From positions 18,793,001 to 18,857,000 of the forward strand of contig NC_092673.1 in assembly GCF_964355755.1 (NCBI RefSeq): a DNA stretch of 64,000 nt. Direction: 5' to 3'. This DNA comes from Antedon mediterranea (Eukaryota; Echinodermata; Crinoidea; Comatulida; Antedonidae). Positions 47,691 to 60,354 of the stretch are shown here, piece by piece; the first letter of the stretch is position 1, and each line of letters starts with the position of its first letter. Below the pieces are notes generated by a model that was not told where the DNA came from, made no database searches, and saw only the letters and a list, made by a program, of their open reading frames with translations. A program made the position numbers and the translations under genes.

Positions 47691-50488
47691 TGTACTTCGG
47701 TACATTGATAAAAGTTTCTGAATAGAAGGCTAGAAATGATTTTATATGCCTAGTAGTCCGGTAAACATTGATGGGATTTTTCCCAAGAACATGAAAACTC
47801 GTCTTGATATGATAGGCTAGCTTCTCCGCAAATCAAACATTGAATGGATCGTTTATTAGGCGGAGATAATTTGATTTAATTCCAACCCTGTCCTGTTCTG
47901 TGTAGTGGTGTAGCCCTGTTGTGTGTGAATCCTGTTGTGTGCCGGTGGTGGTGGTATTTAGGCCCAAAGATTGGTAGGCCTACCTTATTGGCGTTTTATT
48001 TGGCAGGTCATACGTGCGAGTTGAGTAGGACCTACAAAGGAGGTAAACAAAACAACTTGGCAACACGATTTATTTCAACAGTCTCGATCGTACAATCAGC
48101 ACTGTACATACTCGATCTTTTTCATTTTAAAACAAAATGATCATTGGTTGATTCGAAATCCATATTTACATACCGCCCGTCCCATATAGCTAAATACAGT
48201 ATGATAACCTACGTCATTCTTATCGGATGTTTGCGGTCTGCAAATCGATTTCTATACGTGTTTCACAAGTCTGTATTTTCACACAAAAATCGCGGTCGAA
48301 ATAAAAACAAATAAATAAAAAAAAAAAGACAATATAGACTTGGGGCAAGTCTAATATAACAGCAGCAGCTTCAAACATTTTTTGTCTAACTTTTTCAAAT
48401 CATTAATTGATAATAATAAGTAATTAATAATAATAAGTAATATTCATTAATTGATTACAGTTATTAGAAATTGAATATATTGTTATTATTATTATTCTCA
48501 CCCTAGTATTGTGAGGTTCAAGGGAATTGTTCATTTCAAGGTTTCTTGATTTGTATTCATCATAAATGTTTGTGTTTCAACAATTTCCTTTTTTGGTTTA
48601 AACCAGGGCAGTTTTTGTATTGTCATTTTCACATCACTGATTCGTACCATATAATAGTACAAATTATGCTTAAAAGAGACATTTGAAAGTCAATGTAGAA
48701 TTATGCATTATTTATATATGATATTATTGTAGTCAATGCGGTAAAATGCAGTTTGGAAGGCATATAGTCCAGTAAAAAATCACCCTCACTGTGGCATAAG
48801 CTTGTACCCTGATGAAATTCACATAGTTTGTAAAGATCATTCCTTGATGTTACGTCGTGCCAAATCTGGGATTTAACAAGAAAATTAGACTTTTATGCAA
48901 AATTTTTACCTACCTCATGTCGTAATTTTTTTTTACTGCAAATGCGATGAAGCGTAACCGAAATTATGATACACCGTTAGCGCCCGTAAACAAATATATT
49001 AATAAAGCTATGAAACCTATGGTAATTAACTGTTTATAGCATAAATTTAAGTGTAGTTTACAATAAAATATATAATGAAATACATAACATATAAAGATAT
49101 CCAAATATAAACTAACAAATTTACAGATACGTGTTTAAAAATGTCGAAATAAACATGGCCTTCCATAAAATGAAGTACGCCCTCATTTGTCATACTTTTA
49201 TAAAACTTGTGAATTTTTAGTTATAATACGGAACACATACAATTTGTTAGTTATTGCCTCTTTTGGCAACAAATATTTTTTCTATTTTATATCCATTTTT
49301 TAATGATAGAAAATAATGTTTTTCTATCTTCGAACACATTACAACATCTACAGTAGTATACCATTATGATGGAATTTTAGTCGCGTGCAACAGCTCACTA
49401 TGTAGGTTGGTTGGTAAACACTAACTTGAGCACGCGTCTGCAGCAATGTAATGGCCTTGTTTAGTGGCATACTGCATATGACCCGTAATGATCTCCTGGT
49501 CTGGTTTTATCCTAAACATTCTTTTTACTTCAACAGCATTATTGCATGGATATCAGAGTGCATTGCATTTTAAACTATCATTCAGAAAAAATTGTCTGAT
49601 TTAGACGAATCTCAAACTTTCGGTGGTTTATGTTTGAAAAAGTAAAGATAGCATCTATCATAGACGCAAACTGGATTATTAACCCCATGTTATTGTCCCG
49701 ATCTTTTTTTTTTTTCTTTTTTTTTTTCTTTTTTCTTCTTTCTTTCCACGAATTTTGTTCTCAGAGTATCTCTAATTCTGGCAAACATAAAATTGTATAA
49801 ATTTGTCATAAGATTGACCTTTAGCTGTAGATGTGCAAGATTTTATGAATTTCTGGTATTTAGCATAGGTCGATAACCATACAACAATTTAAATTGAAAC
49901 TAATAGCAAAGTGTAAATTTATGTTGATGTTCAGCGCGCCGCTCGTACCAGATGGTACTGCAGCGAGTATTGACCAATCACAAACAGTTTTTCGTAGCAT
50001 CTATACCAAAATGAGGGCGCTATGTATTCATAGTTTAAATAGTTGAGTTATTTCATAAAGCGGAAAACGTCGTCTCGTGATGATGATGTGGACATCGCAA
50101 TTGTCCCAGTAGATGACTTTTGTTTATTTATCTCCAAACGCAAGTGTTGGCACACGCAAATTACACAGTCAATATCATACTCGAGAATTTACAGGATTTT
50201 ATATGTTTAATGACAGAGACACGATAATCACGCGAAAATTACTCAGTCAATATCATCGTACCCGAGGAAATATATGATTTATGATCCTCGCAGCAGTAGT
50301 CATGTGATGCAGTTTCAACCAATCACGTTCACGTATATACATAGGCTATGTAATATTATACAGATATTGACTGGTGAGTTAACAGCAATATGGCTATTGT
50401 GCTTGAAAATGAAGTGAAAAATCTTCTTAGGATAAATTTCTGATCAAACAGCGTGGCTTGTCAAAAATAATAAGGATTTGAAATATTA
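47691..50488. other. unassigned AT-rich DNA
   Basis: No gene supported. Minor items: (TAA)-rich runs at 48410-48445, a TATTATTATTATT run at about 48480-48495, a C/T-rich tract at 49706-49745, and a palindrome GTACCAGATGGTAC at about 49946 followed by ACCAATCAC (CCAAT-box-like). Confidence 0.5.
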
Positions 50489-50815
50489 ATTATCTGATAT
50501 TATCGCAATGGTTCGTGTACATGTTTATCGTATTTATTAATATTAAATCTATGGTTCTGATAACAAATTGTGTAACAGGAACCAGGAAAGAGTAAAATTA
50601 CAAAGAAATAAATTATCTGATATTATCGCAATGGTTCGTGTACATGTTTATCGTATTTATTAATATTAAATCTATGGTTCTGATAACAAATTGTGTAACA
50701 GGAACCAGGAAAGAGTAAAATTACAAAGAAATAAATTATCTGATATTATCGCAATGGTTCGTGTACATGTTTATTGTATCTATTAATAGAGTAGAGTAAA
50801 GTTGAAAAAAAATTA
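50489..50815 (+). repeat. 123-bp tandem repeat, about 2.6 copies
   Basis: Units start at 50489, 50612 and 50735. Landmarks are ATTATCTGATATTATCGCAA, GGTTCGTGTACATGTTTATC and AACAGGAACCAGGAAAGAGT. The same unit recurs at 53551-53745. Confidence 0.93.
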
Positions 50816-50835
50816 ATTTCACTTTTTCTCTGCAG

Positions 50836-51071
50836 GAACTCAATAAACAAAACAAACAAATCATAATAACATTTCTACCCTGGTTTTCTGTATACATTTT
50901 ATAATTAACTTTTTATCATAAAAAACAAATTATGTAACAGGAACTCAATAAACAAAACAAACAAATCATAATAACATTTCTACCCTGGTTTTCTGTATAC
51001 ATTTTATAATTAACTTTTTATCATAAAAAACAAATTATGTAACAGGAACTCAATAAACAAAACAAACATTT
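50836..51071 (+). repeat. 105-bp tandem repeat, about 2.2 copies
   Basis: Units start at 50836, 50941 and 51046 with GAACTCAATAAACAAAACAA. They contain TTTCTACCCTGGTTTTCTGT and end CAAATTATGTAACAG. Related single copies follow the 53.6-kb repeat and the 59-bp array (60457-60535). Confidence 0.93.
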
Positions 51072-51900
51072 AATCATTAATATAATAATACATTAATAAT
51101 AATATTAATAATAATTATTAAACATACACTTTTATTTTACTTTTATTTATATTAGTAGGCCTTACTCAATAGGTCTATTATTAACAACATACATGAGTTG
51201 AATGAATATGGTATACAAACACAAAAGAGTATCAAATATATCAACCAAAGTGGTAATTATTAAAGGCATAAAAAGAAAATCTAGGCCTAAACATGTATTT
51301 TTCCTGTAATACTGAATCAGCATGCTAATAGATAAAGTAATAATAATAATAAAATCTATTGATTAGCAAGGAAAGTAGAACGTTTTGTCCACGCCCTTTT
51401 GGAGTACATCTTACAAAACTTGTCAAAAAAAAAAACCAGAAAAAAAATATATAAAGTTTTCTCATATAAAATGGCAAAATAAATGGTCAAATTTAACCAA
51501 GAACCCATTAGCTCAGTGGCAGTCAATCTATATATTAATGCTACAAAATTGTTCGCGTATTTGACGTATCTCCTTTAAAACCACTGAACGGTACGTGCTC
51601 ACATTTGGCACACTGATGTTTATTGATAGGCCGCACACAATAGACTATGTCACTTTCCTGAATTTTAAGGATAAACACTAAAAAAAGGGAAAAAATAGCA
51701 GTAATTTGACGTCTCAGCGACCATATTACGTCACTGTATAAACTACGCAACCTCCTTTGTTGTGTACCACCATGGCCGGATCTACAAATACCATGCGGGC
51801 AGTCTCTATTCAACCGTATCGAATGATCGCGTCGTTGAAGTTTTAATTAATTACACCTATTCTTTGAACAGAATGATTTTTGTAATTCCTAGTCTTGCTC
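51072..51900. other. AT-rich DNA with a small Kozak-started frame
   Basis: On plus, 51772-51846 reads ATG...TAA for 24 codons (MAGSTNTMRAVSIQPYRMIA...) after GTACCACC, a strong Kozak context, with TTACGTCA about 45 bp upstream. It is far too short to call a gene. The minus-strand frame at 51541-51813 overlaps it and has no recognised similarity. Confidence 0.25.
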
Positions 51901-53178
51901 AGTGAGTAAAACGCCGTGACCATTCATATCAATGCTTAGTAGGTTAAAGTTTGAATCCGCTACATGTAGTAAAACGCCGTGACCATTCATATCAATGCTT
52001 AGTAGGTTAAAGTTTGAATCCGCTACATGTAGTAAAACGCCGTGACCATTCATATCAATGCTTAGTAGGTTAAAGTTTGAATCCGCTACATGTAGTAAAA
52101 CGCCGTGACCATTCATATCAATGCTTAGTAGGTTAAAGTTTGAATCCGCTACATGTAGTAAAACGCCGTGACCATTCATATCAATGCTTAGTAGGTTAAA
52201 GTTTGAATCCGCTACATGTAGTAAAACGCCGTGACCATTCATATCAATGCTTAGTAGGTTAAAGTTTGAATCCGCTACATGTAGTAAAACGCCGTGACCA
52301 TTCATATCAATGCTTAGTAGGTTAAAGTTTGAATCCGCTACATGTAGTAAAACGCCGTGACCATTCATATCAATGCTTAGTAGGTTAAAGTTTGAATCCG
52401 CTACATGTAGTAAAACGCCGTGACCATTCATATCAATGCTTAGTAGGTTAAAGTTTGAATCCGCTACATGTAGTAAAACGCCGTGACCATTCATATCAAT
52501 GCTTAGTAGGTTAAAGTTTGAATCCGCTACATGTAGTAAAACGCCGTGACCATTCATATCAATGCTTAGTAGGTTAAAGTTTGAATCCGCTACATGTAGT
52601 AAAACGCCGTGACCATTCATATCAATACTTAGTAGGTTAAAGTTTGAATCCGCTACATGTAGTAAAACGCCGTGACCATTCATATCAATGCTTAGTAGGT
52701 TAAAGTTTGAATCCGCTACATGTAGTAAAACGCAGTGACCATTCATATCAATGCTTAGTAGGTTAAAGTTTGAATCCGCTACATGTAGTAAAACGCCGTG
52801 ACCATTCATATCAATGCTTAGTAGGTTAAAGTTTGAATCCGCTACATGTAGTAAAACGCAGTGACCATTCATATCAATGCTTAGTAGGTTAAAGTTTGAA
52901 TCCGCTACATGTAGTAAAACGCCGTGACCATTCATATCAATGCTTAGTAGGTTAAAGTTTGAATCCGCTACATGTAGTAAAACGCCGTGACCATTCATAT
53001 CAATGCTTAGTAGGTTAAAGTTTGAATCCGCTACATGTAGTAAAACGCAGTGACCATTCATATCAATGCTTAGTAGGTTAAAGTTTGAATCCGCTACATG
53101 TAGTAAAACGCCGTGACCATTCATATCAATACTTAGTAGGTTAAAGTTTGAATCCGCTACATGTGTAAATATTAAGTA
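51889..53178 (-). CDS. satellite-encoded 21-residue repeat frame (questionable protein)
   Basis: Because the period is 63 bp, one minus-strand frame stays open across all 20 units. It reads repeats of MNGHGVLLHVADSNFNLLSI plus D, starts in unique sequence just upstream (YLIFTHVADS) and ends MNGHGVLLTEQD then stop. The other five frames of the unit all contain stops. One substitution changes G to C at residue 5 in three units; the other is silent. No signal peptide, known domain or clear promoter is seen. An open frame through identical copies needs only one open unit, so it is weak evidence for a gene. A first ATG exists in every unit. Confidence 0.2.
   Translation of the reverse strand, partial: YLIFTHVADSNFNLLSIDMNGHGVLLHVADSNFNLLSIDMNGHCVLLHVADSNFNLLSIDMNGHGVLLHVADSNFNLLSIDMNGHGVLLHVADSNFNLLSIDMNGHCVLLHVADSNFNLLSIDMNGHGVLLHVADSNFNLLSIDMNGHCVLLHVADSNFNLLSIDMNGHGVLLHVADSNFNLLSIDMNGHGVLLHVADSNFNLLSIDMNGHGVLLHVADSNFNLLSIDMNGHGVLLHVADSNFNLLSIDMNGHGVLLHVADSNFNLLSIDMNGHGVLLHVADSNFNLLSIDMNGHGVLLHVADSNFNLLSIDMNGHGVLLHVADSNFNLLSIDMNGHGVLLHVADSNFNLLSIDMNGHGVLLHVADSNFNLLSIDMNGHGVLLHVADSNFNLLSIDMNGHGVLLHVADSNFNLLSIDMNGHGVLLTEQD
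51905..53164 (-). repeat. 63-bp satellite array, 20 copies, near-identical
   Basis: The array is exactly 20 x 63 bp. On plus, the unit contains GTAAAACGCCGTGACCATTC and AGTAGGTTAAAGTTTGAATC. Only two changes recur: CGCAGTG for CGCCGTG (about 52731, 52858, 53047) and AATACTTAG for AATGCTTAG (52626, 53129). Such homogeneity implies very recent amplification. Confidence 0.97.
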
Positions 53179-53184
53179 TCACTG

Positions 53185-53550
53185 CTTAAAGTTTAAAAAA
53201 AAATAAAAATTAAAACTACACCACAATGAAATTACAAAACTAGCAAGAAAGATACAAAACCTCACATAAAAAAATTGCAAAATATAAAAAACCATGAAAT
53301 GAAATAAATAAAAAAATCTAAATGAACACAAAAAAAACACACATACCCCCACGCAAAAAAAAAACCAATCCAAATGGGTGTCATGTTTCTGTAAAATATT
53401 AAATTTCACGAAAAAATACACTTAAGTAAAAGATTACACCCAAGTAAAAGATTACATAACAAACTTAGAGCATATCACACATATTACGTTAAGTTTTACC
53501 TTCAAAATCATCTTAGTGTAGACCATTTTTCGTGGGGGAGGGGGGTATTG
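53185..53550. other. A-rich spacer
   Basis: Strongly A-biased on plus, then a GGGGGAGGGGGG tract at about 53535. The minus-strand frame at 53179-53421 is a low-complexity Phe/Leu translation of the A-rich strand. Confidence 0.5.
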
Positions 53551-53830
53551 AAATAAATTATCTGATATTATTGCAATGGTTCGTGTACATGTTTATCGCA
53601 TTTATTAATATTAAATCTATGGTTCTGATAACAAATTGTGTAACAGGAACCAGGAAAGAGTAAAATTACAAAGAAATAAATTATCTGATATTATCGCAAT
53701 GGTTCGTGTACATGTTTATTGTATCTATTAATAGAGTAGAGTAAAGTTGAAAAAAAATAAATTTCACTTTTTCTCTGCAGGAACTCAATAAACAAACAAA
53801 CAAATCATTAATAACATTTCTACACTGGTA
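53551..53830 (+). repeat. second copy of the 123-bp/105-bp repeat block
   Basis: Matches 50612-50885 unit for unit, including the junction TTTCACTTTTTCTCTGCAG before GAACTCAATAAACAAACAAA. The 63-bp satellite is therefore bracketed by direct repeats about 2.94 kb apart. Confidence 0.9.
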
Positions 53831-54009
53831 TTCAGTATTGCTTTCATTTTGTAGCTTACAGATATTTCACAGTAAAGGAATACTCAGTGTATAACAAAAT
53901 CAATGGCCATATAGATAGAATAAAAAAGTGGACATAAATTGAAATAAAAACACGTTTCTGCAGAAACATGAATTGTTAAGTTGTTTTCATGTTTAACAAT
54001 ACAGTATAC

Positions 54010-54630
54010 CAAACCAATATATTGGTAATTGTGAAAAAATTGCCCCTAACCAAATATCGTTAATTCGTACTCCTATATTATGGGATTTCAGAAGTTCAGT
54101 AAATTTTTATAAAAATGCAAAATAGTACAGAAGAATGTACACAGCCCTGTTTTACATCTTGTTCAATATTAAAATAATCTTTACATATATCCCCAAATTT
54201 TATAAACTCTTGTACATTTGTGTAAAGTGCATCAATCATTTTCTAGACAGTCACAGTCCGTAATGCCCGATGTCCAGGCCGCTTTTAAGTCGTACCTCCA
54301 AACATTATCAAATGCTTTCCAGAAGTCCAGGAAGGAATTATGTGATCTTCACATCTGTGTCCCAGTCTAAAGTCTCCCTGGACTTTCGAAAGCACATCAT
54401 TATTCTCAAGATAGTGTGATATATTTTTGACAATTATCCTATTGAATGTTTTTGAAAAACATGAATTTAAAGATATGCCTCTATAATTATTTAAATCTTC
54501 TATCTCCTTCCTTATGAATTGGACATATAATACTACTGTTCCATTTTTTCTAGTTTTATGATCCTGTTGAATAAATCAAGCAACAGATGATTAATGCACT
54601 ACCAATGTTTTTTATCAGTTCATTAAATAT
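54010..54630 (-). pseudogene. LINE (non-LTR) reverse transcriptase fragment, frameshifted
   Basis: Reading the minus strand through several frame changes gives consecutive reverse-transcriptase motifs in the right order. First SSIICPIHKEGD, then NNYRGISLNSCFSK (about 54500-54460), then VLSKVQGDFRLGHRCEDH. LDFWKAFDNVWR (about 54330-54295) is the catalytic-aspartate block A. DVKQGCVHSSVLFCIFI (about 54160-54110) follows, resembling the LRQGCVLSPILFCLFI block. The YADD block B is not found; the similarity ends near 54010. At least two frameshifts and several stops make this a dead copy. Motif style is that of CR1/L2/RTE-type LINEs, but the clade is not resolved. No longer open frame exists, so it is easily missed. 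Confidence 0.85.
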
Positions 54631-54841
54631 TATTTTTTTTAATTATTATTTTTGCGATAATGAGAAAGATTCCATTGTAAAAGTTAGTAGTCCTGTGATC
54701 TTAACTAAAATAAATTTATAATTTAATAAACAAATAAAGTATTAACCTGTGAATATACCAACAAAAAAACAAATATTATATACAAAAAAATTCAATTAAA
54801 TATACAAAAAAAAAGATTTTAAGGGTAATTCAAGAATTTTA

Positions 54842-54977
54842 TTAATACAATTTTTTATAATTTCTGAACAGAGTTTTTTTTCTAAAATAGTTGTAGTCAT
54901 CCATATCTAAATCCATTTTACCTAAAGTTTCCCAATATTCTTTAATCGTTTTATTCATTATCTCTTCATCTGATACA
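54842..54977 (-). pseudogene. possible C-terminal coding remnant joined to the 59-bp array
   Basis: The minus strand leaves the last satellite unit in frame (IGCIKIPDSNHT) and continues VSDEEIMNKTIKEYWETLGK, then an acidic and tyrosine-rich stretch ending NYKKLY and a stop. Composition is protein-like rather than low-complexity. A segment of this style (a DSN-type turn, then DEEI, then KEYWETL) resembles the linker preceding the reverse transcriptase domain in many LINEs, and a LINE RT fragment follows about 210 bp downstream on the same strand. Alternatively it is a host exon. I cannot name the product. Confidence 0.4.
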
Positions 54978-57900
54978 GTGTGATTTGAATCTGGTATCTT
55001 GATACAACCGATGTCTTTAATATCATCATGTTTAGAGTGTGATTTGAATCTGGTATCTTGATACAACCGATGTCTTTATCCTCATCATGTTTAGAGTGTG
55101 ATTTGAATCTGGTATCTTGATACAACCGATGTCTTTATCCTCATCATGTTTAGAGTGTGATTTGAATCTGGTATCTTGATACAACCGATGTCTTTATCAT
55201 CATCATGTTTAGAGTGTGATTTGAATCTGGTATCTTGATACAACCGATGTCTTTATCCTCATCATGTTTAGAGTGTGATTTGAATCTGGTATCTTGATAC
55301 AACCGATGTCTTTATCCTCATCATGTTTAGAGTGTGATTTGAATCTGGTATCTTGATACAACCGATGTCTTTATCCTCATCATGTTTAGAGTGTGATTTG
55401 AATCTGGTATCTTGATACAACCGATGTCTTTATCCTCATCATGTTTAGAGTGTGATTTGAATCTGGTATCTTGATACAACCGATGTCTTTATCATCATCA
55501 TGTTTAGAGTGTGATTTGAATCTGGTATCTTGATACAACCGATGTCTTTATCCTCATCATGTTTAGAGTGTGATTTGAATCTGGTATCTTGATACAACCG
55601 ATGTCTTTATCCTCATCATGTTTAGAGTGTGATTTGAATCTGGTATCTTGATACAACCGATGTCTTTATCATCATCATGTTTAGAGTGTGATTTGAATCT
55701 GGTATCTTGATACAACCGATGTCTTTATCCTCATCATGTTTAGAGTGTGATTTGAATCTGGTATCTTGATACAACCGATGTCTTTATCATCATCATGTTT
55801 AGAGTGTGATTTGAATCTGGTATCTTGATACAACCGATGTCTTTATCCTCATCATGTTTAGAGTGTGATTTGAATCTGGTATCTTGATACAACCGATGTC
55901 TTTATCATCATCATGTTTAGAGTGTGATTTGAATCTGGTATCTTGATACAACCGATGTCTTTATCATCATCATGTTTAGAGTGTGATTTGAATCTGGTAT
56001 CTTGATACAACCGATGTCTTTATCATCATCATGTTTAGAGTGTGATTTGAATCTGGTATCTTGATACAACCGATGTCTTTATCCTCATCATGTTTAGAGT
56101 GTGATTTGAATCTGGTATCTTGATACAACCGATGTCTTTATCCTCATCATGTTTAGAGTGTGATTTGAATCTGGTATCTTGATACAACCGATGTCTTTAT
56201 CCTCATCATGTTTAGAGTGTGATTTGAATCTGGTATCTTGATACAACCGATGTCTTTATCCTCATCATGTTTAGAGTGTGATTTGAATCTGGTATCTTGA
56301 TACAACCGATGTCTTTATCATCATCATGTTTAGAGTGTGATTTGAATCTGGTATCTTGATACAACCGATGTCTTTATCCTCATCATGTTTAGAGTGTGAT
56401 TTGAATCTGGTATCTTGATACAACCGATGTCTTTATCCTCATCATGTTTAGAGTGTGATTTGAATCTGGTATCTTGATACAACCGATGTCTTTATCCTCA
56501 TCATGTTTAGAGTGTGATTTGAATCTGGTATCTTGATACAACCGATGTCTTTATCCTCATCATGTTTAGAGTGTGATTTGAATCTGGTATCTTGATACAA
56601 CCGATGTCTTTATCCTCATCATGTTTAGAGTGTGATTTGAATCTGGTATCTTGATACAACCGATGTCTTTATCCTCATCATGTTTAGAGTGTAATTTGAA
56701 TCTGGTATCTTGATACAACCGATGTCTTTATCCTCATCATGTTTAGAGTGTAATTTGAATCTGGTATCTTGATACAACCGATGTCTTTATCCTCATCATG
56801 TTTAGAGTGTGATTTGAATCTGGTATCTTGATACAACCGATGTCTTTATCCTCATCATGTTTAGAGTGTGATTTGAATCTGGTATCTTGATACAACCGAT
56901 GTCTTTATCCTCATCATGTTTAGAGTGTGATTTGAATCTGGTATCTTGATACAACCGATGTCTTTATCCTCATCATGTTTAGAGTGTGATTTGAATCTGG
57001 TATCTTGATACAACCGATGTCTTTATCCTCATCATGTTTAGAGTGTGATTTGAATCTGGTATCTTGATACAACCGATGTCTTTATCCTCATCATGTTTAG
57101 AGTGTGATTTGAATCTGGTATCTTGATACAACCGATGTCTTTATCCTCATCATGTTTAGAGTGTGATTTGAATCTGGTATCTTGATACAACCGATGTCTT
57201 TATCCTCATCATGTTTAGAGTGTGATTTGAATCTGGTATCTTGATACAACCGATGTCTTTATCCTCATCATGTTTAGAGTGTGATTTGAATCTGGTATCT
57301 TGATACAACCGATGTCTTTATCCTCATCATGTTTAGAGTGTGATTTGAATCTGGTATCTTGATACAACCGATGTCTTTATCCTCATCATGTTTAGAGTGT
57401 AATTTGAATCTGGTATCTTGATACAACCGATGTCTTTATCCTCATCATGTTTAGAGTGTAATTTGAATCTGGTATCTTGATACAACCGATGTCTTTATCC
57501 TCATCATGTTTAGAGTGTGATTTGAATCTGGTATCTTGATACAACCGATGTCTTTATCCTCATCATGTTTAGAGTGTGATTTGAATCTGGTATCTTGATA
57601 CAACCGATGTCTTTATCCTCATCATGTTTAGAGTGTGATTTGAATCTGGTATCTTGATACAACCGATGTCTTTATCCTCATCATGTTTAGAGTGTGATTT
57701 GAATCTGGTATCTTGATACAACCGATGTCTTTATCCTCATCATGTTTAGAGTGTGATTTGAATCTGGTATCTTGATACAACCGATGTCTTTATCCTCATC
57801 ATGTTTAGAGTGTGATTTGAATCTGGTATCTTGATACAACCGATGTCTTTATCATCATCATGTTTAGAGTGTGATTTGAATCTGGTATCTTGATACAACC

Positions 57901-60354
57901 GATGTCTTTATCATCATCATGTTTAGAGTGTGATTTGAATCTGGTATCTTGATACAACCGATGTCTTTATCATCATCATGTTTAGAGTGTGATTTGAATC
58001 TGGTATCTTGATACAACCGATGTCTTTATCCTCATCATGTTTAGAGTGTGATTTGAATCTGGTATCTTGATACAACCGATGTCTTTATCATCATCATGTT
58101 TAGAGTTTGATTTGAATCTGGTATCTTGATACAACCGATGTCTTTATCATCATCATGTTTAGAGTGTGATTTGAATCTGGTATCTTGATACAACCGATGT
58201 CTTTATCATCATCATGTTTAGAGTGTGATTTGAATCTGGTATCTTGATACAACCGATGTCTTTATCATCATCATGTTTAGAGTGTGATTTGAATCTGGTA
58301 TCTTGATACAACCGATGTCTTTATCCTCATCATGTTTAGAGTGTGATTTGAATCTGGTATCTTGATACAACCGATGTCTTTATCATCATCATGTTTAGAG
58401 TGTGATTTGAATCTGGTATCTTGATACAACCGATGTCTTTATCCTCATCATGTTTAGAGTGTGATTTGAATCTGGTATCTTGATACAACCGATGTCTTTA
58501 TCCTCATCATGTTTAGAGTGTGATTTGAATCTGGTATCTTGATACAACCGATGTCTTTATCCTCATCATGTTTAGAGTGTGATTTGAATCTGGTGTCTTG
58601 ATACAACCGATGTCTTTATCCTCATCATGTTTAGAGTGTGATTTGAATCTGGTATCTTGATACAACCGATGTCTTTATCCTCATCATGTTTAGAGTGTGA
58701 TTTGAATCTGGTATCTTGATACAACCGATGTCTTTATCATCATCATGTTTAGAGTGTGATTTGAATCTGGTATCTTGATACAACCGATGTCTTTATCCTC
58801 ATCATGTTTAGAGTGTGATTTGAATCTGGTATCTTGATACAACCGATGTCTTTATCATCATCATGTTTAGAGTGTAATTTGAATCTGGTATCTTGATACA
58901 ACCGATGTCTTTATCCTCATCATGTTTAGAGTGTGATTTGAATCTGGTATCTTGATACAACCGATGTCTTTATCATCATCATGTTTAGAGTGTGATTTGA
59001 ATCTGGTATCTTGATACAACCGATGTCTTTATCCTCATCATGTTTAGAGTGTGATTTGAATCTGGTATCTTGATACAACCGATGTCTTTATCCTCATCAT
59101 GTTTAGAGTGTGATTTGAATCTGGTATCTTGATACAACCAATGTCTTTAATATCATCATCATGTTTAGAGTGTGATTTGAATCTGGTATCTTGATACAAC
59201 CGATGTCTTTATCATCATCATGTTTAGAGTGTGATTTGAATCTGGTATCTTGATACAACCGATGTCTTTATCATCATCATGTTTAGAGTGTGATTTGAAT
59301 CTGGTATCTTGATACAACCGATGTCTTTATCCTCATCATGTTTAGAGTGTGATTTGAATCTGGTATCTTGATACAACCGATGTCTTTATCCTCATCATGT
59401 TTAGAGTGTAATTTGAATCTGGTATCTTGATACAACCGATGTCTTTATCATCATCATGTTTAGAGTGTGATTTGAATCTGGTATCTTGATACAACCGATG
59501 TCTTTATCATCATCATGTTTAGAGTGTGATTTGAATCTGGTATCTTGATACAACCGATGTCTTTATCCTCATCATGTTTAGAGTGTGATTTGAATCTGGT
59601 ATCTTGATACAACCGATGTCTTTATCCTCATCATGTTTAGAGTGTAATTTGAATCTGGTATCTTGATACAACCGATGTCTTTAATATCATCATGTTTAGA
59701 GTGTGATTTGAATCTGGTATCTTGATACAACCGATGTCTTTATCCTCATCATGTTTAGAGTGTGATTTGAATCTGGTATCTTGATACAACCGATGTCTTT
59801 ATCCTCATCATGTTTAGAGTGTGATTTGAATCTGGTATCTTGATACAACCGATGTCTTTAATATCATCATCATGTTTAGAGTGTGATTTGAATCTGGTAT
59901 CTTGATACAACCGATGTCTTTATCCTCATCATGTTTAGAGTGTGATTTGAATCTGGTATCTTGATACAACCGATGTCTTTATCCTCATCATGTTTAGAGT
60001 GTGATTTGAATCTGGTATCTTGATACAACCGATGTCTTTATCCTCATCATGTTTAGAGTGTGATTTGAATCTGGTATCTTGATACAACCGATGTCTTTAT
60101 CCTCATCATGTTTAGAGTGTGATTTGAATCTGGTATCTTGATACAACCGATGTCTTTATCATCATCATGTTTAGAGTGTGATTTGAATCTGGTATCTTGA
60201 TACAACCGATGTCTTTATCCTCATCATGTTTAGAGTGTGATTTGAATCTGGTATCTTGATACAACCGATGTCTTTATCCTCATCATGTTTAGAGTGTGAT
60301 TTGAATCTGGTATCTTGATACAACCGATGTCTTTATCATCATCATGTTTAGAGT
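54978..60354. repeat. 59-bp satellite array, about 91 copies
   Basis: Unit landmarks are GTGTGATTTGAATCTGGTAT, CTTGATACAACCGATGTCTT and TATCCTCATCATGTTTAGA. The period is 59 (55090 to 55149). The main variant is CCTCATC against CATCATC, plus GTAATTTG and TTTAATATCATCATC. The paired GTAATTTG units at 56691/56750 and 57399/57458 show a 708-bp (12-unit) higher-order repeat. 59 is not a multiple of 3, so frames cannot persist across units. Confidence 0.97.

Noticed and set aside
53179-53421. 80-residue Phe-rich minus-strand frame
   Set aside because: A product of the A-rich plus strand. Low-complexity rather than membrane protein evidence.
1-60354. CRISPR-like reading of the regular arrays
   Set aside because: Units are directly abutting with no unique spacers, in an animal-type genome. 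They are ordinary satellites.
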